A stretch of DNA of 64,000 nt from the NCBI GenBank assembly GCA_029834535.1, contig JAQMWT010000432.1, forward strand, positions 62,001-126,000, written 5' to 3'. This document shows, one piece after another, positions 20,601-28,629 of the stretch. The notes under the pieces were generated by a model that worked only from the letters and a program-made list of their open reading frames with translations, ran no database searches and was not told the DNA's origin. The stretch comes from Chrysophaeum taylorii (lineage: Eukaryota > Sar > Pelagophyceae > Pelagomonadales > Pelagomonadaceae). Position 1 is the first letter of the stretch. Each line of letters begins with the position of its first letter. A program made the position numbers and the translations under genes.

Positions 20601-21487
20601 GCGCTTCCATGTATCCCTACGACCGCGCCGCCGACTTCCAGCGCGACATCCGCAAGCTCGGCGTCGGCGACGACGGCCACAGCTTCCTCGATCACTTCAG
20701 GGTGTTGATTACCGAGATCGGAAACGCCCTCGGCTACGTCAGAATGGTCCGTTCGGCCGGCGCCGCCTTCTGCGCCGACGCCGCGAGCTTCGTCCCCGAC
20801 TTCGACGAGGTCCCGACCGACGACGTCGACTCGACCCGCTTCTCCGAGACGACGCGCCGTGCCCTCGCCAACCTCCGGTCTGTGGTCGACACCCTCAGCC
20901 GCAATTTCGCCGAGGGACGGGACTACTTCAAGGTCCTCGTCAACGTCTTCAAAAAGGTCCTCCTCTCGGGCGATCACGCTCACCTCGACAACTTTTACAC
21001 CATCGTCCCGGCCCTCTGCTTATCTTGGGTCGACGCGAGCCTCCTCGCCAAGGACCGCATGTTCAAGCAGAACAGGACCCGCGAAGCCTACTACGCCGAC
21101 GACGGTTTCGCCGTCGGGATCGCGTACGTCCTCGCCATACTCGAGCAAGGCTCCCGCTTCGACTCCCTCCATTGGTTCGACCGAGTCAAATCAAAGCTCC
21201 TCGCCGACGAGGCCCAACTCGAAAAGCGTCTCGTCGCGCGCGAAGAAAAAAAGGCCCGCGACAAGAAGCGATCCTGGTTTCTTTCCTCCGGCAAGCACAA
21301 ACAACCCAACCGCCAACGCGACGAGCAGCAGGAGGGGGGAAACGAGGAGGAGGAGGACGGCGACGACGATTCGAACGCTCGCGCCCTCCAGCTCACGGGA
21401 CGTCGCATCAAGGCCACAAAGCGCGAGAACGAACTCCTCTACTTCTCCATATCGGGCGCTCGGGTCTTCTTCCGAAGAAACGAGTAG
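17609..21487 (+). CDS. WASHC4: WASH complex subunit 4 (SWIP)
   Basis: An intronless frame of 1292 codons matches SWIP/KIAA1033 along its whole length; human SWIP is about 1173 residues. Blocks recognised from memory of the human protein include EVEFGRALPFLQELSNFVDR, VVGTPSETQERQQLVGTVAL, FYDLTVVALHDWATYAEMRA, LPMGSLDVGLDVLRIMQNID, TTVNYTYQFLAQKFHVFSQF, LGYVRMVRSAGA, DDGFAVGIAYVLAILEQGS and the C-terminal ELLYFSISGARVFFR. SWIP is a scaffold of the endosomal WASH complex, which activates Arp2/3 on retromer-coated membranes. Compared with animals there is a low-complexity insert near residues 750-814 (runs of Thr, Ser, Gly, Asn and His) and an acidic insert near 287. The start at 17609 gives a natural N-terminus. 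Confidence 0.93.
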   Translation: METDNARAWVLDFESEEDGGKKPVAAELQRFLSVAQKHESELEVLKSEVVEDKVVLWPLERRASVVRLEVRPPERAPAIELAQTGERSLRKVIGVFAFVGDEVRELADLADAHFVPGLSCFGDGRACDEVAPGPGQREVEFGRALPFLQELSNFVDRCHACALNLVQQLAALYSPVEESYAVTFRDVRLEAAFQSLADLLALLVTVDLAVDQNEALAAAWADYKRLLQRVRSDPDAWAPALGGSDAARRLAKFERLLADLDRCALRANCFRVCAEQDFEELEDDDDDEEDDRRRARRTISVRSNHVLLKEFERAVKSQLERCSGVVGTPSETQERQQLVGTVALYAFSRRLAPASAEPDAKLYRTIWSLEKKVPVITLAAGRALPFFVADFLQDHAPPPPATIRKLDPSPDSLASARRDACRALDADFEARAKTLQARCRGFLAKAKARFARCPAAAAADSGGASRGQAAEALLEQRAALLLRGLALARAHATLLRSCVAFHVSLATPFAKRALAPLCSIVEGLKAIEHAVCREHAASIAESASGASRALARAMLAQFGPLRVKLERKRFASTAGRLDALAAVDAATALLSSSDVFSPSRVGVLGLALSIAFNDKTAPESATTERRCKDRAVALLRRLELLSTLDHRFARACDCSTLYWSRELFDPMLETVGANAPSSLPRVVAAAADVAPTLRAAQHAEDPAALVDGWATFVVDALEARVVLPLCHQIENDLRVRAHSLGAARHRKSHEATTTTTMSSSSSAAAPSSSSHSPAAVVGSGGGGGGGNNGAAAPAARKRFANNNNNHHHHHREATDQQQQEWRTLTLLNLPPVRVLDRKVDLKRRVGAYLEKTFYDLTVVALHDWATYAEMRALALQSYDLELRDNHLPMGSLDVGLDVLRIMQNIDVFVSKFSYNLNQQNFVERKPDRGSKNVRAISIRSIASSLRQHGLGVLNTTVNYTYQFLAQKFHVFSQFLYDDYIRSHLGKERRWFRKHRDQCASMYPYDRAADFQRDIRKLGVGDDGHSFLDHFRVLITEIGNALGYVRMVRSAGAAFCADAASFVPDFDEVPTDDVDSTRFSETTRRALANLRSVVDTLSRNFAEGRDYFKVLVNVFKKVLLSGDHAHLDNFYTIVPALCLSWVDASLLAKDRMFKQNRTREAYYADDGFAVGIAYVLAILEQGSRFDSLHWFDRVKSKLLADEAQLEKRLVAREEKKARDKKRSWFLSSGKHKQPNRQRDEQQEGGNEEEEDGDDDSNARALQLTGRRIKATKRENELLYFSISGARVFFRRNE

Positions 21488-21661
21488 GTCTTCTCCTTCC
21501 CTTTCAGTAGTCCGATGCCGCAGCTGTTTTCCGTCCTCCTCCTTCGCCTCGTGCTGCCGGCACGCACCGACCGACCGGCTCCCCTCGTGCCGTGGTGTGT
21601 TTTGTGTGCCTTAAGATTAGTAGCTCCCTCCGAGAAATACAACTTGCAGCGCCAGGAGGGA

Positions 21662-21735
21662 GGTTGGTTGGTTGGTTGGTTGGTTGCGAGAGGAATTTCG
21701 TTCGTTCGTTCGTTTGTTCGTTCGTTCGTTCGTTC
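21662..21735 (+). repeat. (GGTT)n and (TTCG)n microsatellites
   Basis: Six GGTT units (about 21662-21686) and a TTCG/TTTG run (about 21700-21735) lie between the convergent WASHC4 and HAD genes, probably in their 3' UTRs. Confidence 0.9.
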
Positions 21736-22711
21736 ACACAACTGCCGGCGTCGTCTTGGTGGTGGCGGTGGTCGTCATGGGGACGGGCAAGTGCCCCTCG
21801 GCCTGGAGTTGTTCCAAATAGGCGGCGACGCCGTCGTTGTTGTTGTCGAGTTGCGTGATGCGGTCGGCGACGCTCTGGAGGTTGGGTCGCGCGTTCTTCA
21901 TCGCGACGCCGAGGCCGACCGCCTGAATCATCTCGATATCGTTATCGCCGTCGCCAAAAGCAACACAGGCGCCGGGATCGATCCCGAGCTCGGCGCACAA
22001 GCGCGCGAGGCCAGCACCTTTGGTCACTCTTTCGTGCAAAACCTCGACGAAGAATGGCGGACTGCCGCGGACGACTGTGGCCTCGACGCCCCTCGCTGCC
22101 ATCGCAGCTTTCAAGGCTTCCGCAATCGCATCCGGGTCGTCGGTCATGACCAGGCACTTGGCGACTTTGTCGCGGTCGACGCCGTCGTAATTTTCGACGA
22201 AAGAATGCTCGCAGCCGGTGAGCGCCGCGTATCGCCTCGCAAAGTCGTAGTGGGCCTCCGTTTTGCACTGGGCGAAGATGTCGTCGCCGACGTAGATTTG
22301 CGCGAGGAGACCCCGGGACTGGCCAAATTCGATCAAAAAGTCGACGCAAGACGGCTCGAGGGGTTGGTCGAAGACGACGCTCTTCCGTTCCGCGTCGAGC
22401 TTGGAGAAACCGCGCGGAAACCGGAATCCGACGGCGCCGTTGTACGCCACCGCAAAGGTATGCTCGGCCGGGAGCGCCAAGTCCTGGATCAAGTGGTACA
22501 TCGCGGGTCCAGACCTGCCGCTCGCGATGCACACGACGACGCCCAGCTCGCACAGCTCGCGCAGTTTGGCCGCATTGCGCGCGGGCACCTCGTGATCTCC
22601 GTTCAGGAGCGTCCCGTCGAGGTCAAAGGCAACCAGCACTTTTTTACTCTGGGGGTGTCCATTCTTCATCGCCGCGACACCACAAGCACTCAACAACGCC
22701 AGCACCTGCAT
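21734..22711 (-). CDS. Cof-type HAD-superfamily phosphatase
   Basis: The intronless frame gives 325 residues from the ATG at 22711. HAD motif I is VLVAFDLDGTLLNGD (nucleophile and acid/base Asp). Motif II is CIASGRS. The Lys of motif III lies in the VTKGAGLARL stretch. Motif IV is AFGDGDNDIEMI, followed by GLGVAMKNARPNLQSVADRI, which is diagnostic of the Cof/YbiV-like IIB subgroup with its large C2 cap. Relatives dephosphorylate sugar phosphates, FMN, PLP or other small phosphometabolites; the substrate cannot be told. The first residues (MQVLALLSACGVAA) could act as a weak signal peptide; an alternative start is the next Met at 22669. A Met at 22819 would overlap the promoter of the divergent neighbour and is less likely. 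Confidence 0.88.
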   Translation of the reverse strand: MQVLALLSACGVAAMKNGHPQSKKVLVAFDLDGTLLNGDHEVPARNAAKLRELCELGVVVCIASGRSGPAMYHLIQDLALPAEHTFAVAYNGAVGFRFPRGFSKLDAERKSVVFDQPLEPSCVDFLIEFGQSRGLLAQIYVGDDIFAQCKTEAHYDFARRYAALTGCEHSFVENYDGVDRDKVAKCLVMTDDPDAIAEALKAAMAARGVEATVVRGSPPFFVEVLHERVTKGAGLARLCAELGIDPGACVAFGDGDNDIEMIQAVGLGVAMKNARPNLQSVADRITQLDNNNDGVAAYLEQLQAEGHLPVPMTTTATTKTTPAVV

Positions 22712-22831
22712 ACGTGGTGACGTGGACTGGTGGTGGTTCGAAGCTAAGCTAAGAAGGGGGGGGGGGGCTTCAAGGTTTTGGCAATATCCGGTGCTGTGGG
22801 GCAGGGTTTTTAATTCCATCCACCTCCTCGC

Positions 22832-25669
22832 ATGTCGCGGAGCTCAGCGCGGCGCGCTCGGCTCGAGGTGGCCAAGCACATGGAGGATATGATGGATCGG
22901 CTGTGCGCTCGGCATAGCATTATTGACCTCGGGGACTGGTCGGCGTTCCCATTAGAGGGAATGTGCTGGCTGCGCGTCAAGTGCCTCGACGAAGAGGACG
23001 AGCGGGTCGTGCTGTGGCCAGCTTGGCTTCTCGCACGGGGGACCGAGTCGTGGTCGGGACCGATCGTGGTGCGAGACGACTGGACGCGCGTCGTGTGTTG
23101 CTACGGCGCGGGCTGGACGGTCGAGGTGCAGATCTTCGAGCTGATGCCGTACGACGACCCGGAAGCTCTCGACTGGCTCAAGTCGCGGCGCGGCGGCGGC
23201 CGATTGTACCGGTCGGCCCTCGCCGAAGCGACGGCGCGCGTCACCCTTGCGAAGAAGCCGTGCGAAGTCGCGAATTTCCAGGAACTTGCCTCCCAGAACC
23301 TCGACTTGTGTCAGGCGCCGGTATTGCTCGGTCGGGTCTGGCGCGCGCACGAGAGTAGGGTCGCGAGAAGACCAAAGCCAGGCGAGGTCCTCGCGGTCCG
23401 CTGGAACGACAGCGACTGGTGGCCCTCGACGGTCGAACGGGTGGGGGCCTCGGTGGCAGGCGCTGCGAAGTCGGACGCGATCGAGGTCGTCTACGACGAC
23501 GACGCCAAGACCCGAGAGACGATCGTCCGAGGCTCGGCCGTCTGGCACAACGACGTCCGCTGCCTCGGCGACGACACGCAGCCCTTGCACGACGACAAGG
23601 ACGTCGAGCTCCTGCAAGGCACCGAGTTCATGCTCAGCGAAGAGCCCCCCGAGGAAGAAGAGAAGAGTAGCAAAAAGAAGAAGAAGGGCAAGTCCTCCTC
23701 CTCCTCCTCCTCCTCCTCCTCTCCGAGAGGGGAGACGGTCCTCGTCGACGCGACCGAAGAGCCGGACAAAGACGTGCCCGAGGAGGAAGACGAGGCCTAC
23801 GAACCCGAGGCGGGCGGCGAGCGGAAGGATGACCACGAATTGGAAGATGCCGAGCGCGACGAGGACGAGCCCGCGCCCGCCGAGCCCGAGCCGGACGACG
23901 CGCTCCCCCAGCCGCCGCCCAAGCACCAGCCTAAGAAGAAGAAGAAGAAGCAGAAGCCCGCACCCTCCGCGACCAAGCGAAAGCAGCTCCTAAAAGTCGC
24001 CAAGGGCCGCTGGAACGTCTCGTCGCGGCTCGTAAACAGCGGCGGCGTCAAGCTCGCGCTCCCGAGCCGATTGACCGATCCGGTCGGCGACCGAGAAGAC
24101 CCCGCGGACGCCTCGGGTCTCGAGCGGCTGGCGCCCGAGTCGTCATCATCATCGTCGTCACCACCACCAAACCGCGCCAGCAAGAAAAAGGCCGCTGCCC
24201 CGAACATGATGCGCTCTCATCGCGCACCCGCGGCGGCTCCGAGCGTCCTCTCGCTGCTCCTCGGCGGTCCCAAGAAGAAAGCCTCGGCGACGCCTCTGCC
24301 GGGCGCGGCCAAGAAGGACGACAACGCCGCCGCCGTGGCCGCCGTCGAACTCTCGCTTGCCGCGTCCCGAGAACGCGAGGCGAGACTTCTCACGCTTGCG
24401 ACGCAGCCACCACAGCCAGAAGAAGAAGAAGAAGAAGAAGAAGAACCGCCCCCGTCTCCTCCCCCGATGGAAGACGACGACGCGCTCGCGGCGCTGCCGC
24501 CGGTGGAAGAGGAGGCGTCGCCAGTGCCGGTGGAAGAGGAGGCGTCGCCAGTGCCGGTGGAAGAGGAGGCGCCGCCAGTACCGCCTGTGGAAGAGGAGGC
24601 GCCGCCAGTACCGTCCGTGGAAGTACCGCGAGTGCCGGAAGTAGAGGAGGATATGCGACCGACCGAAGAGGAGATTCCTTCGGCAGCGCCGACGACGACG
24701 GCGGAAGAGGAGATGCCGGCAGCACCGCCGGTGGAAAAAGAAGACGCGCCACCCGCGGCGCCTCGGCCTACGCAAGCAACGTCCTCCTCCGAGGACCCAC
24801 CGAAAGCGCCCAAGGTCCCACCCAAGCCACCACTTCTCGCGTCGAAAGCTGCGAGTCGGCTGCCGCCGGGCTGGGTTGCCAAGTGGTCTGACCGGAAGAA
24901 AATGTACTACTATGCACACAAAGCCAAGTGCGTCCGCGTTGATGCCCCCCCAATATGGTGTTGGTGGTGGTGACCCTTTGTTTTTTGCAGGCAGCTCACG
25001 CGCTGGACTCCGCCCAAATTCGACGACGAAAAGACCGAGTCCGTCGACGCTCTGACGGCGCGCGCGAGCGTTCCTCGTCGAGACTCGGCGAAGCACGCCC
25101 GCGATACGACCGCTGCGCGGTCGCCGACGATTGGCGCGAAGCGACCTCACGAGGCGTCGTCGGCCCAGGATTACGCGGCGCCGGTCGAATACCAGCCGCC
25201 CGGCGCGCGGTACGCTCCTCCTCCGCGTGCCCTCGACGCCGCGAGACGAACCATGGTGCGTTGAGCTTCGGGGGGTGTGCGATAATTAATCCTTCAGGCG
25301 GCAATCGAAGCGACGATCACGATTCCTTCCGGTCAGGCCGGACCTCCAGCCCCCTCCTACTACGCTCAGCAGCAGCAGCAACAACAACAACCCGCGACCA
25401 CCCCCTCCTATTACGCCCAGCAGCAGGGCGCGGGGTTCAACGCGCCTCGACCTCAACACCGAGGGTATTCGTACGCGAACCACCAGCACCACCAGCCTGG
25501 TGGTGGGATGTACGCGCGTCCGCAGACCGCGTATGGTGGCAACGCCCCGGCATCGCGGGGGGCGCCGCGTCCCCCTCGCGGTGCTTTTTATGCCTACCCT
25601 GCCGGGAATCAACAAGCGCCACGGCCGGGCGTACCTCAAGGCGGGCAGTGGTGGCAGTCCTCCTCGTAG
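22832..25669 (+). CDS. PWWP/Tudor-like and WW-domain protein, low-complexity
   Basis: Three exons are inferred: 22832-24927, 24991-25255 and 25298-25669. The introns are 63 bp (GTGCGT..CAG) and 42 bp (GTGCGT..CAG), giving 910 residues. The N-terminus (EGMCWLRVKCLDEEDERVVL, WPAW) looks PWWP-like. A second chromatin-reader-like module follows (KPGEVLAVRWNDSDWWPSTV, then EVVYDDDAKTRE). Long Lys, Glu/Pro and Ser runs come next, with a degenerate VEEEASPVP/VEEEAPPVP repeat near residues 560-600. Splicing the first intron completes a WW domain (RLPPGWVAKWSDRKKMYYYA joined to QLTRWTPP), which strongly supports that intron. The C-terminus is Gln/Tyr/Gly/Arg rich. WW domains bind proline-rich ligands; with the reader-like modules a nuclear adaptor role is plausible but inferred. 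Confidence 0.7.
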
Positions 25670-25833
25670 CACGCAGACCTCCTCCTCCTCCTTCGTTCTC
25701 CTCGCTCGGCACCGCCCACTACTATTGCCAGCAGCGAAATTATCCATTCGCCTTTTTTAACAACATAGAGATAGGCAGAGAAGAGACCACCGACACCAAC
25801 TCGCAGAAGAGAAGAAGAAGACGGACGAAAAAA

Positions 25834-26572
25834 TCAACGTGGTCCATCATCAACTTCCCCCGAGGAAGGATTTTTTTTGGCATTTTCTTCGCGTTTCTTC
25901 GCGCCAGTCGCCGCGGCGGACCGGAGAGAAGCCCTGCGCGGATGATGTAAGTCAGGGTAACCACCACCATCGCGCACCTCTCCTCGTCTGTTGCGTTGGC
26001 GTACATGTCTGCCAGCAGCTCCTGGGTCGAGGCATCCTTGAGGTCGCCGTGCTCCTAAACGAAAAATCCGGCGTTCTCTCCCCCGCAAAAACGCGAGGAC
26101 GCACGACGCGTTTCGCTCGCGCCTGGGCCTTGCGGTCGATCTCGTCGTCCAGTGCCGACCACTCGTGGTTCTCTTGCTTGACGAGCTTGAGCTGGATGCC
26201 TGCGAAGGTGCGGTGACCGGGAAGTCGCGTCGCGAACGCGCGATCGGGCTTGACGAGGACCTTGGACTTGTCGACGTTGATCGGCTTGCACCTAAGGAGG
26301 AAGGAAGGTCGACGAACTCTCGTAGAATCACCACGTTTCTTCTCACAGGTTGACTATCTTGAGCTCGCGGCAAGTCGTGGGCGACACTCGGACGCGGAGC
26401 TCAAAGGCGCGCTCGGAAAAGGCGTGTTCGACGTCATCGGCGGTTGCCTGCGGCGCGTCGTCATCCGAGTCCCCTCGCGCCGCACCCCTTGGTAAGGGAC
26501 GTAGATCGTCACCGCCTTTGTGGTTTGGTCCCAGGCGTACGAGTCAAACTTCTCCATGTCGACGAACCCCAT
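25834..26572 (-). CDS. CacyBP/SIP-like CS-domain protein, five exons
   Basis: Minus-strand exons 26486-26572, 26347-26447, 26105-26291, 25978-26054 and 25834-25933 are joined over introns of 38, 55, 50 and 44 bp, all GT..AG and frame-preserving. The product has 183 residues. FDSYAWDQTTKAVTIYVPYQ, DDVEHAFSERAFELRV and LKIVNLCKPINVDKSKVLVK match the CS domain of calcyclin-binding protein (human YGWDQ..VKIYI, NVQVHFTERSFDL, NNLLKPISVE). A short SGS-like tail follows (TQELLADMYANATDEERASL). CacyBP bridges Siah E3 ligase, Skp1 and Hsp90-type chaperones. The N-terminal helical Siah-binding region of the animal protein is absent: an in-frame stop lies just above the first ATG and the bZIP gene ends 59 bases upstream. 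Confidence 0.68.
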
Positions 26573-26630
26573 CGAATCCAACCGTGAACTACTACTTTAC
26601 CCTAGTAGACGACCGACGTTGGGGGGGGGC

Positions 26631-27476
26631 CTAAGCCCTATAAGCTAAGTCGTCGATCATCTGGCAAAGTGCGAGGACATCGAAGCGGAGGTCGATGGAC
26701 TGGAGGGTGTTGTCGTGCGCAAAGCCGCACCTAGCCATGCCGGAGTGCGCGATGGAGACGGCGGTGGTCTGGTCGTCGATGCAGGTGATCTTGGCGATCC
26801 ACTGGCACATGTAGACGTCACCGGCGTGGGCGATCGACGCGGGGTCGACCTCGTAGGTGAGCTTGGGGACGTCGTGATGCTTTATTCCCGAGCGGCGGCA
26901 TCGCCGGTCTGCGATGTCGGCGAGGAGATTCCGGAGGCTGAGGCAGTCGTCGACGATGCCGGCGGGGCCGAGGACGCGGCGGAGGCGAGGTCTCGACAGT
27001 TGGTCGCGAGGAAAGTCGCGGTAGGGCGTCGCCGGAAGCGTGAGCACCACGTCAGACGCAACGATCTCGAGCCAACGGGCCTGTGCCACGACGCAGGCTC
27101 CGCGCATCTCGAAGAAGCGCCTCGCGGCATCGCGCTGGCGCGCGTAGCCGTCGGGAGGAGGCGTCGACATCTTCGAGTTAAGTTCGTCGTGTCGAATCCT
27201 CAGCGTCTCCGCGACTTGCTGCAGGTGGTTGATGTACATCTTGCGGCGCATCCTCGTCGACCGCGCGTTTTCGCGGTTTCGCCGCCGCGTCAGCTCGGCT
27301 TTCTCCTCGGGGGTCAGGTGCTTGCGCTTCCCGTACTTGCCCCGACTCCTCCGGGGGAGTCCCTCGAGCTGCGGCGCCAACAGCCGCATCGCGTCACCCA
27401 GAGACTTGGCCGACGCGATGGCGTCGATGTCGATCTGCGGCGACAGACCAAATCCCTCCTCGTCCCCGTCGTCCAT
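26631..27476 (-). CDS. bZIP transcription factor with C-terminal globular domain
   Basis: The intronless frame gives 281 residues from the ATG at 27476. Residues about 57-100 form a bZIP: LTPEEKAELTRRRNRENARS followed by TRMRRKMYINHL, with the N-x(7)-R DNA-contact pattern (NRENARSTR), then a short zipper (LQQVAETLRIRHDEL). After the zipper the protein continues with about 170 ordered residues (FFEMRGACVVAQARWLEIVA, SDVVLTLPATPYRDF, then beta-rich segments near DVYMCQWIAKITCIDDQTTA). This resembles the extra domain seen in many stramenopile bZIP proteins; I cannot assign it to PAS or LOV, and the LOV flavin motif NCRFLQ is absent. The gene starts 62 bases from the divergent 2OG-oxygenase gene. 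Confidence 0.78.
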   Translation of the reverse strand: MDDGDEEGFGLSPQIDIDAIASAKSLGDAMRLLAPQLEGLPRRSRGKYGKRKHLTPEEKAELTRRRNRENARSTRMRRKMYINHLQQVAETLRIRHDELNSKMSTPPPDGYARQRDAARRFFEMRGACVVAQARWLEIVASDVVLTLPATPYRDFPRDQLSRPRLRRVLGPAGIVDDCLSLRNLLADIADRRCRRSGIKHHDVPKLTYEVDPASIAHAGDVYMCQWIAKITCIDDQTTAVSIAHSGMARCGFAHDNTLQSIDLRFDVLALCQMIDDLAYRA

Positions 27477-27538
27477 CAACGTCGTCGAGACATCACTATT
27501 TTTTTTTTTTATTATTAATAAAGTGTCCGTTGGGATTG
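27477..27538. promoter_or_regulatory. 62-bp divergent intergenic region
   Basis: Start codons of the bZIP gene (minus) and the 2OG-oxygenase gene (plus) are separated by 62 bases containing a T-run and AT-rich ATTATTAATAAAG. Any promoter elements and both 5' UTRs must overlap here or extend into the coding sequences. No specific motif is claimed. Confidence 0.35.
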
Positions 27539-28546
27539 ATGCTCATCCTCTGCCTCATCGCCTCCTCCTCGGCGCTCAGCAGCCGCGGCTTCGGTCCACG
27601 ACGAAAGTCGACGGCTCAAAAACGATCGCGACCACCCAAGAAGATCGTCGTCGCCCCCCCCCCTCTCGACCGGTGGGGGCTGCCGCTCGACGCGGACGAG
27701 CGAGCCGAAGACGAGCCCGTCGAGGCTATCCGCGCGCGGTGCACGCCCGTGGCGGAGCAGCAGCTCGGCGCCTTCCCCGAGGCGTGGCGGCCCCGCCTTC
27801 GCGAGCTCCACGCCGATCCTCTCGTCATCCGCGTCGAGCAATTGTTGTCGTCCGCCGAATGCGACGAGATCGTCGGGCTGACGAGGAGCGCTCGGGCGAA
27901 GGAGATGCCGCGCGACGCTGGGACCTTCGATACCTCCCACGCGGCACGACGCACCTCCACCACCTGGTACGCCCGATTCGCCGAGCCGGAGGTCGCGCCG
28001 CTCTTGGCCCGCGCCGCCGACATCCTCGACGTCGACGTCCGGCGCTTCGAGGAGCTCCAGATCGCGCGCTACAAAGCGGGCGAGCAGTTCCGCTGGCACG
28101 AGGACGCCGTCCCGCCGCCGCTCCTGCGCGCCGACAAGTCAGACGGCGGCCAGCGCCTCGCGACCCTTCTCGTCTACCTTTCTGGCGACGGCGATACGCG
28201 GACCTACGGAGGCACGACCCGCTTCCGAGATCTCGGTCGCTCGCCACCCCTCGACGTCGCCCCCGTCAAGGGCGATGCCCTCCTCTTCTTTCCCGCTGTC
28301 CAGACGACGCCTCCTCACGCATGGATCCCAGACGACCGCACCGTCCACGCCGCCACGCCCGTCAAAGCCGGCGAGAAGTGGGTCTCCCAACTCTGGCTCC
28401 ACGAAGCCCCCTACCCTCCTACGATCCTCCCGGACAACGACCGACCCCCCGAACTCCACGACCGCATTCGCCTCTTCTCCTCACCCCCGCCGATCGACGA
28501 CCTCGGTGGCCCTCGACGACGACGACGACGACCTCCTCAAGAGTGA
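27539..28546 (+). CDS. 2OG-Fe(II) oxygenase, prolyl 4-hydroxylase type
   Basis: A single exon encodes 335 residues. The N-terminus MLILCLIASSSALSSRGF is a signal peptide with a downstream Phe, so the enzyme enters the secretory route and conceivably the plastid. The core has the P4H double-stranded beta-helix signature: SSAECDEIVGLTRS (helix before the first strand), ELQIARYKAGEQFRWHEDA with the iron ligands H-x-D, LATLLVYLSG, GGTTRF, GDALLFFP, and DRTVHAATPVKAGEKWVSQL giving the distal His and the 2-oxoglutarate-binding Lys. Family members hydroxylate prolyl residues in extracellular matrix or wall proteins; the target is unknown. The Arg- and Pro-rich C-terminal tail after about residue 310 is not part of the fold. 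The first ATG is 27539; the codon nine bases earlier is TTG. Confidence 0.88.
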   Translation: MLILCLIASSSALSSRGFGPRRKSTAQKRSRPPKKIVVAPPPLDRWGLPLDADERAEDEPVEAIRARCTPVAEQQLGAFPEAWRPRLRELHADPLVIRVEQLLSSAECDEIVGLTRSARAKEMPRDAGTFDTSHAARRTSTTWYARFAEPEVAPLLARAADILDVDVRRFEELQIARYKAGEQFRWHEDAVPPPLLRADKSDGGQRLATLLVYLSGDGDTRTYGGTTRFRDLGRSPPLDVAPVKGDALLFFPAVQTTPPHAWIPDDRTVHAATPVKAGEKWVSQLWLHEAPYPPTILPDNDRPPELHDRIRLFSSPPPIDDLGGPRRRRRRPPQE

Positions 28547-28629
28547 CGACGACCGTCATCGTGATAGTCCGATTATTCATCCATCGTAACGCTAACCACA
28601 GCTTGTTGCCTCTTCGAATAATCGGCACA

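Noticed and set aside
17531-20983. Very long minus-strand open frame (1150 codons) antisense to WASHC4
   Set aside because: It mirrors a well-conserved plus-strand gene in GC-rich DNA where stop codons are rare. Its translation is low complexity (Arg, Glu, Val runs) with no domain.
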